Source: Paratinospora sagittata
Taxonomy: Eukaryota > Streptophyta > Magnoliopsida > Ranunculales > Menispermaceae
NCBI GenBank assembly: GCA_035771175.1
Contig: CM069600.1
Span: forward strand, 2,509,501-2,573,500
DNA: 64,000 nucleotides
Direction of reading: 5' to 3'
Part shown: one piece after another, positions 58,101 to 64,000 of the stretch
Position numbering within the stretch: position 1 is the stretch's first letter
How the letters are laid out: each line of letters begins with the position of its first letter
Position numbers and translations under genes: made by a program
The notes under the pieces: generated by a model
Database searches by the model: none
What the model was told of the DNA's origin: nothing
What the model saw: the letters and a program-made list of their open reading frames with translations, nothing else

Positions 58101-60100
58101 GTGTTAGAAAATGGGGCACTACATATTATGAAATATCATACCTAACCTACTTCCTCACCTCTATCGCTTGGAGAAACCCCAAGCGATAGAAGCGAGGTTT
58201 CTCCTTTTTCGTTTCTATCTATTGTCTTCTTTGCGGAGAGGATTGCAACAGGAGCTTGAAGGTTGAAAACCCTAAAAGATTAGCGGCAATGTACAAAGAA
58301 GCGACGCAGAACGGAACCCTAGAAAGCTTCAAATCTTGAAACTTGACAATTGCTCCGAAACCCTTTTGAACTTCAGATAAACTTTAGCTAAAAAGCTTAT
58401 TAAGCCTAAACAAAAGGAAACACTGATAGAGAAAGATCGACGATCTCTCGGTGTGATGTTAAGCGATGACGCCGGAGCTCTCAATTTCCGCTAGGGTTCC
58501 GATGAGAGAAACAGCGATAGAAAAAAATTGTGACCCGGAGGAGCGGAGGTATCAAGAGGAGTGAGTAGCCGCATTTTGGGTTTACTCGTTGAGTCTCGTA
58601 GACTTGAATCAACGATGACTATTATTACTTTATTATTATTATTGGTGCAAAATCTGACCAACACCAAATAGATGAACCGTAGAGGAGATGATCGGATCTG
58701 AAAGTGTGAACTCTCCGACTCCGACAAAGATTTATCAGCTAGATCTGAAAAGAATAGAGAAATTAATAGGGCTATCATAAGGAACACCGGTGTGGTGTCG
58801 ACCAAAGACCCTCCGATGCTAAGCTAGAGCTTGTTTAAGACTATGGCACTAACTCTTATAGAAAGTTATTTGTACCTTATGAGGAAGGTTGTTGGTTTTA
58901 TTTATAGAAGTCCTCTGGCCGGAGTGGCTAGCTGTCCAGTAGGCAGGTGCCACACGTTGTCTAGTCGTTGGTCGAAATGAGCTAGATGAGCTCATCTATT
59001 CCGGGTTGGTTGGATCGGATGATCCATATCTTCCTGCTTCGTTTTGAAGAATGAGTTTCATTCCTTCTTTATATCGAAGTTCGTATTTGTACAACTATTC
59101 TGGATTCCTCGGGATGTGGCGTGCTATGAAGGACTCCTTTATCTTCTCTATCTCGTCTGGAATGGTCAGCCAAGGTCGAGTTGCTAACCCTGAGCAAAAC
59201 TGCAACGAGCTAGGCCGAGCTATTGTCACCATCGTGTTTTCGGGATTTTCGTAAACACCATCTCGCTAGATCGGCTCGGAGGGTTTTTCCTGGTTGAGTA
59301 AATCTAGGCCAGCCGAGCTGATCTATCGGTCATATCGTCGTACGTGATTTTTACTCTTCCACTTCGGCTCGCCAGCTCATTCACGTGGCTTATGCTTTTT
59401 ATAATACCCGATCAGCTTTGACCATCCAACAATTATTATTGTTTTTGTCGTTAGTGGTGGTGGTGGTGGTGGTAGTGCAAGATTTAACCAACACCAAAAT
59501 ATGGTAATGTGGACGAAACAAGCTAAGCTAAGAACGTAACGTTGTCACCTTTTCAAGAGTTAGGTATCTTAGACTTGTGAGCACAAAAAGAAGGGAAACA
59601 TGCTATTGTAAAAAGCACCGGTGTGGTGCTGACCAAGAACCTTTCAATGCCTGAGTCAAATACAAATTGTTTTAGTGAAAATAAGTACCTTGGATCTGTG
59701 AGCACAAAAGAGAAGAGAAACAGGCTATTGTAAGGAGCACTAGTGTAATGTTAACCAAAGATTAACCAAAGAATTTATAATGCCTAAGTCAAATATGAAT
59801 TTTTTCAGGAATTTCACTCTATATTAATTGAAGTAATTAATGTCTTACCTCCTTAATTAGGGGATTGGGATTAATAGTGTATTTATAGTTGATAAATTGT
59901 ATGGCTAGGTTTTTGGTGGCATGTAACACTTCTCCATATACTTGATATCCTGGACACGGCGAGATGAGTTCCACGATAGTTGTACCCAGTTATATTTTTT
60001 GTCATGACTCACCTGCTCGGCACCTTAAGCAACATTTTCTTGTCACCCAGAAGGGTCTTTGTTAGTCCTTTAGCGAAACAGTGGAAGACACGTAAGGTCC
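58100..60100. repeat. Unclassified repetitive DNA with a recurring motif
   Basis: The motif GGAnCACCGGTGTGGTGnnGACCAAAG.CC occurs at about 58778-58805, 59612-59640 and, decayed, 59733-59762, each followed by AATGCCTAAGTCAAATA-like DNA; GTGCAAnATnTnACCAACAC occurs at about 58647 and 59475. A hairpin with CTATCGCTTGG arms sits at 58161-58189. This looks like transposon sequence, but I cannot name the type. No convincing gene. Confidence 0.5.
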
Positions 60101-60639
60101 TAACCTGGCATAAATAGAGGTAATAATATATTTTTTTCACATAAATTTGGAAAATATCAATGATACATGTAATTCATGGCATAAAGTGACTCACTACTTG
60201 AAAAATAAATAGGTGTAGCATTGGTAATTTCATTATTATTATATATTATGAATAGTACTTTCTAGGAATAGCTAGACAGTCAATAAAGCTTTCTTTTGAA
60301 ACATTGATGGAGATGGTTTTTTGCAATAACAAATGTATAACATTCCACAGTGTCCCACACTCATTAATCTTTTTTTAGCTTTTGTTCAAAGCAAACTCAA
60401 AACCTAGTTGTTTTGTACTTGGTAGGGATTGTTGTTCTAGTTGAATGTAGTAACAATGCAATGTATATGCATCTATTGGGAATATTATATTATCTTTGTT
60501 TTAGCAGTTATGTGATTACACTACACAACCACTGCTTTCAAACGTTTTTCAAAATTATGCTTCTCCTAAAAAGGTTTCAATTTGATCCAATCAAATCCGC
60601 TCACTACACCAATTTTCTATGTAACATAGTAAAAATTTA

Positions 60640-60850
60640 GGCTACACATTTGGTTCATGATCCGAAAATAAGAATACAATCTAAAAATATAAAACTTGAA
60701 AAACAATTTTTTATTGTTTTTTTTAAATAACATGTTTCCTTAACAAAAAGTGAAACATTATTTTCAAAATCTTTTGAATCAAACAAGTTTTTAATGTTTT
60801 CAAATTTTCAGATATAGAAAATTGTATCTGAATCACGAACCAAACGAGGC
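60640..60850. mobile_element. Tourist-like MITE copy, 211 bp
   Basis: GGCTACACATTTGGTT at the left and AACCAAACGAGGC at the right, with TTA on the left flank and GTA on the right. Internal sequence matches 23258-23467 (AAAATAAGAATACAATC; AACAAGTTTTTAATGTTTT). Confidence 0.72.
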
Positions 60851-61479
60851 GTATATATCTCATCAAGAACATATATGGGCCCGACAACTAATAGACTTGA
60901 CAACCGCAAAATACTAAAAACAAGTGGCCCTGTAAGCTCACACAATTTTATTTTTTTTAAACTCTTGAGGAGAATTGAACTCTCGCTTAAAGTAAGAGGA
61001 GAAGTATTATTTTTATATTCAACTCTCATATATTGTACTCTTATCACAAAAAAGAAAGAAATACATGAAGGAATTGAATTGAAGGGTTGGTTTAATTTAT
61101 GGGATGTTTTGAAAAAATCCAATCAATTTGATTATATAACTTGAGGACTATTTGGCCACTCTTTGTGGAGGCTATACCTCTACTTTTAATTAGAAGCATA
61201 AAGAAAAAAATAAAATAGAGGTAGAAATATTTAAAATAATTACAAAAAATTGAAAAATTGAAGAAAAAATTAGACTAATTTAACTAATCATTTCTTTTCA
61301 TGTGTACCCTTTCTTAGTTATTGTCTAATTTCCTTCTTTACCCTTACTCTCATTTTAAATAAAAAAGGATAATCTTACTCTTCTACTTTATTAAAAAATA
61401 AATCTTTATTTATAATAATAATAAGAAGAAGAAGAAAAATACTAAAGTGATACTTATTTTGTATATTTTAAGTATACAT

Positions 61480-61900
61480 TATTATTAATGCATTATTATA
61501 TTATCTTGAATCATGTATCAACATATAATTCGAGACAATCCAATAGTGTATAAAAGTGATGTACACCTTAGCTGTACACAATAGATGTCATTGTAGCAGT
61601 ACTCTAATAATAATAATAATACTAAAGGATTCCAATAAAATCTTAATTAAAACTTTACTTAAAAAAAAAGAAAAATAAATCACGCTGGGTATGTAAGCCA
61701 CATGCACACTAGTAATATACATAATAAAGCCACCATATTGACACTCTCCTCATGATTTATAGATCTAAAGTGTACATTATTATTAATGCGTCATTGAATT
61801 ATCTTGAATCATATACTAATACATAATTCAAGATAATTTAATAATATATAAAAGTAATGTATACTTAATTAAATGTACAAAATAATTATTAATGTAACAT
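61480..61900. repeat. Two relatives of the 16091-16234 MITE
   Basis: Both copies (about 61480-61605 and 61760-61895) share TATCTTGAATCAT and an inverted AATTC.AGA-AAT segment, ending in ATATAAAAGTnATGTACAC-like DNA. The copies flank about 150 bp of AT-rich DNA. Confidence 0.6.
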
Positions 61901-61934
61901 TACTCGTTATAATTCAATGATGCTTATTTTTATT

Positions 61935-63215
61935 TCGATGAGTTTCCTTTGTTCTATGAGGATGTTTGATTTTTTAACCCAAGTTTCCTTTATTCTTGGT
62001 GGCAACTCACCACCTTTTCGCGTCACCCTTGCCATGCACGAGGTTTCAAGCTCACGTGACATCACGAGAAAGACAACATAGTTTAAGCCGTTTTCTATTA
62101 AATCCAAAAAAAAAATAAAAAATAATAAAAAATAATAACTGTTGCAAGGTTACGAAAGTTTTAAGGTTCAATTATTGAAGGCGCATTCGTTAGAGGAGGT
62201 CTACCATTTCGCTCCTGTCCCGAACAAAGACTAGTCTTATACCCGAAAGGTGTGAGATACATCATAGAAAACCCAAAAAAGAAAGAAAAAAAGAAAGCAC
62301 ATTTGCTCTACTTTATAAAATAATTGAGGGTTTAAGTTTATCTGTTTATTTAAGTAAAGCAATAATAATGACCACCAATTGGCCAGGTGTATCAAGCTCG
62401 TTTCGAAACCCACTAATTCACGCACCAATTAGGTGGAACAGTGGTGACCCAATAGTAGCACAAATTTCTTTCAAGTCAAGTTTGATGATCTATCGCGTCC
62501 ACTCAACGTGTAACCATGCCAAAGTAGCCTTTAGACTTTGGACGAGCTCTAGCCCTTTCGTATTTATTAAATTGTTACCTCGATCTGTGATTCGAACCCT
62601 CAACCGGTCAATGCCCTTTGACTCATTCGAGTCTTGAGGTAAATTTTTGTCTTCATCATACAATTAAGGTGGCATAAAGATGCTTACACGCCATTATTAT
62701 TTTTTATGTGAATTAATCTCTATGGTCACATAAGCTACAAATAAAAATAATAATTTGACTATAGACTAATAAACAAAAGAGATGTCCAAGCGAGTTGTTG
62801 GGAGGGATGACCAACAACTTCTGCAATTTCTAACTCCAAAATAGTCACGTCCCACAAAAGGATTAGTGGAGATACCGGAGGATCATAGACCAAAAAAAAA
62901 AGAGAATGTCCAACCAACAACCTAATCACAATACATTTGATCATGTGGTAGTTCATTAAATTAAATTTTGTTATAGTAGGATATATTACTTAATTTTAAA
63001 TACAAGTTTCCTTTGTTAATGTTTGATTTAATTTCACTTATTTTTTATTGCTTTTTGTAAATAGAAAGAATGTTTGGTTGCATAGTTTGGTGTTTTGAAT
63101 ATTTAATGGAAGTTGACGACCAAGACACCCTACCAAACCCCGTAATTCACGTGCCACCCTCTTCCCTGCACGTGGTTCCGAGCTTACGCGACGACTAGAG
63201 AAACACTTGTCACAA
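61935..63215. repeat. Diverged duplicate segments
   Basis: The segment near 62032-62078 (GCACGAGGTTTCAAGCTCAC, then GTGACATCACGAGAAA) and that near 63168-63210 (GCACGTGGTTCCGAGCTTAC, then GCGACGACTAGAGAAA) share order and about 75% of bases, with AGTTTCCTTTnTT upstream of each. No gene is seen between them (62100-63080). Confidence 0.45.
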
Positions 63216-63699
63216 TATGGCTACTAATACAATTCTACAGTATAAATAAAGAAAATACTATATATTAATAGAGATGACTGGGAATGGGACACTGAACGAT
63301 CTAACCATACAATACCACAGATCTATTACAACTCAACCAAGAGACCCCAACCTTAATTTTAAGAGGTGCGAACAAAAAATATAAATCTAACGGGGTAAAA
63401 TTAAGCAGCTGGCAATGTAGGACTAAACTACACGTACATATATACTATACATTTTTTTTAATTATTAGTGTACGATGAGGAATGTGACAATGAACAAATT
63501 ACTAATATTATTTATTTATAAAATATTTGTTACTTTATTAATTATATAAATAATTTAGGTATTTACAAACAAAAGACTATTTTTTATTTTTAAAATTTAT
63601 ATTTATTACAAATTTTTTTTATGTAATATTATTAATTTTTTAAAATTAATCTTCAAAATAAAAAATGTAAACTATGGTTTATAAGCTTTTGAGTATATA

Positions 63700-64000
63700 T
63701 ATATATATACTGAGGCCCTACCCCATCAACAGACAAAACGTTTGTCCGAAGAATACAAGTATTCCATAAAACCAACCGTACCTACGTGTGAGGGCCCACA
63801 CCGTAACGATCCATCTAACGGTTCTACGACGCAATTTCATTTTGCAACGTTGGGTTGAAATCATTACTTTGGTCAAACACAAATGACACGTGGCATATTC
63901 CGAATGCATGGACCCCGACAGGAGCACAAACTTTTCCGACGTGTCGTTTGCTGGATGTAGGTACAGGGAGACGACCGCACAGAGGATTCAAAAGCCATAC
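63700..64000. promoter_or_regulatory. Promoter-like sequence at the right edge (G-box, W-box)
   Basis: GACACGTGGC (63885-63894) is a perfect G-box/ABRE-type core CACGTG, and TTTGACC (63877-63871, minus) is a W-box. GC content rises above the preceding AT-rich 3 kb. A gene may start beyond the right edge; none is visible inside. Confidence 0.4.

Noticed and set aside
58491..58805. Minus-strand 104-codon frame with a hydrophobic start (MVDTTPVFLMIALL)
   Set aside because: Lies in repetitive DNA, overlaps the recurring CACCGGTG motif, and matches no family I recognise.
1..64000. tRNA or rRNA genes
   Set aside because: No cloverleaf with A and B boxes and no rRNA-like sequence was noticed on either strand by reading; a covariance search was not possible here.

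Overview
This is a piece of a plant nuclear chromosome. The genes are split by GT-AG introns and have clear plant orthologues, and introns and intergenic DNA are filled with LTR, LINE, hAT and MITE-type elements. The species cannot be fixed from the sequence; a woody eudicot is a reasonable guess, but it is only a guess. A run of 100 N at 17861-17960 is an assembly gap of unknown true size.

Four host genes are supported. (1) RPT4, a 26S proteasome AAA-ATPase subunit, on the minus strand at 1-8923. Eight exons are visible, its 3' end lies beyond the left edge, and its first intron is 7.1 kb. (2) The start of plastid histidinol dehydrogenase (HISN8) on the plus strand from 15430; exon 3 begins exactly where the gap begins. 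(3) HEN1, the small-RNA 2'-O-methyltransferase, on the plus strand at 21774-26903. It is complete from the middle of the protein to the stop codon, but the N-terminal exons are not visible. (4) A RING-CH (RINGv) membrane E3 ligase-like protein on the minus strand at 39740-57514. Its nine exons join in frame to 526 residues, and its introns are full of transposons. I see no functional link between these genes; they are ordinary neighbours.

Layout. RPT4 intron 1 holds a decayed hAT transposon (3323-6020, 8-bp target duplication) that itself carries a second hAT-like element (3983-4539, its own 8-bp duplication), plus LTR and LINE scraps. The region between the RPT4 and HISN8 promoters received a young Ty1/copia element (10620-15208) with two 215-bp LTRs that look identical, a 5-bp target duplication, and a polyprotein frame broken by a single stop. 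After the gap come a decayed DUF4283 relic, a perfect-looking triplication of a 213-bp unit, and then HEN1.

The most unusual object is the roughly 9-kb array at about 28.8-38.0 kb between the convergent HEN1 and RINGv genes. It is an AT-rich satellite of 47-50 bp monomers organised into a ten-monomer higher-order repeat of about 487 bp. It is interrupted by a LINE with target duplications, by a 330-bp hAT-type MITE, and at its right edge by another LINE. The RINGv introns carry a 1.7-kb non-autonomous LTR element, a related solo LTR nested in a 2.7-kb hAT-like element, two copies of an ~0.9-kb terminal-inverted-repeat element, a 1-kb hAT-like element and LINE fragments. The right 6 kb holds unclassified repeats and, at the edge, promoter-like sequence with a G-box.
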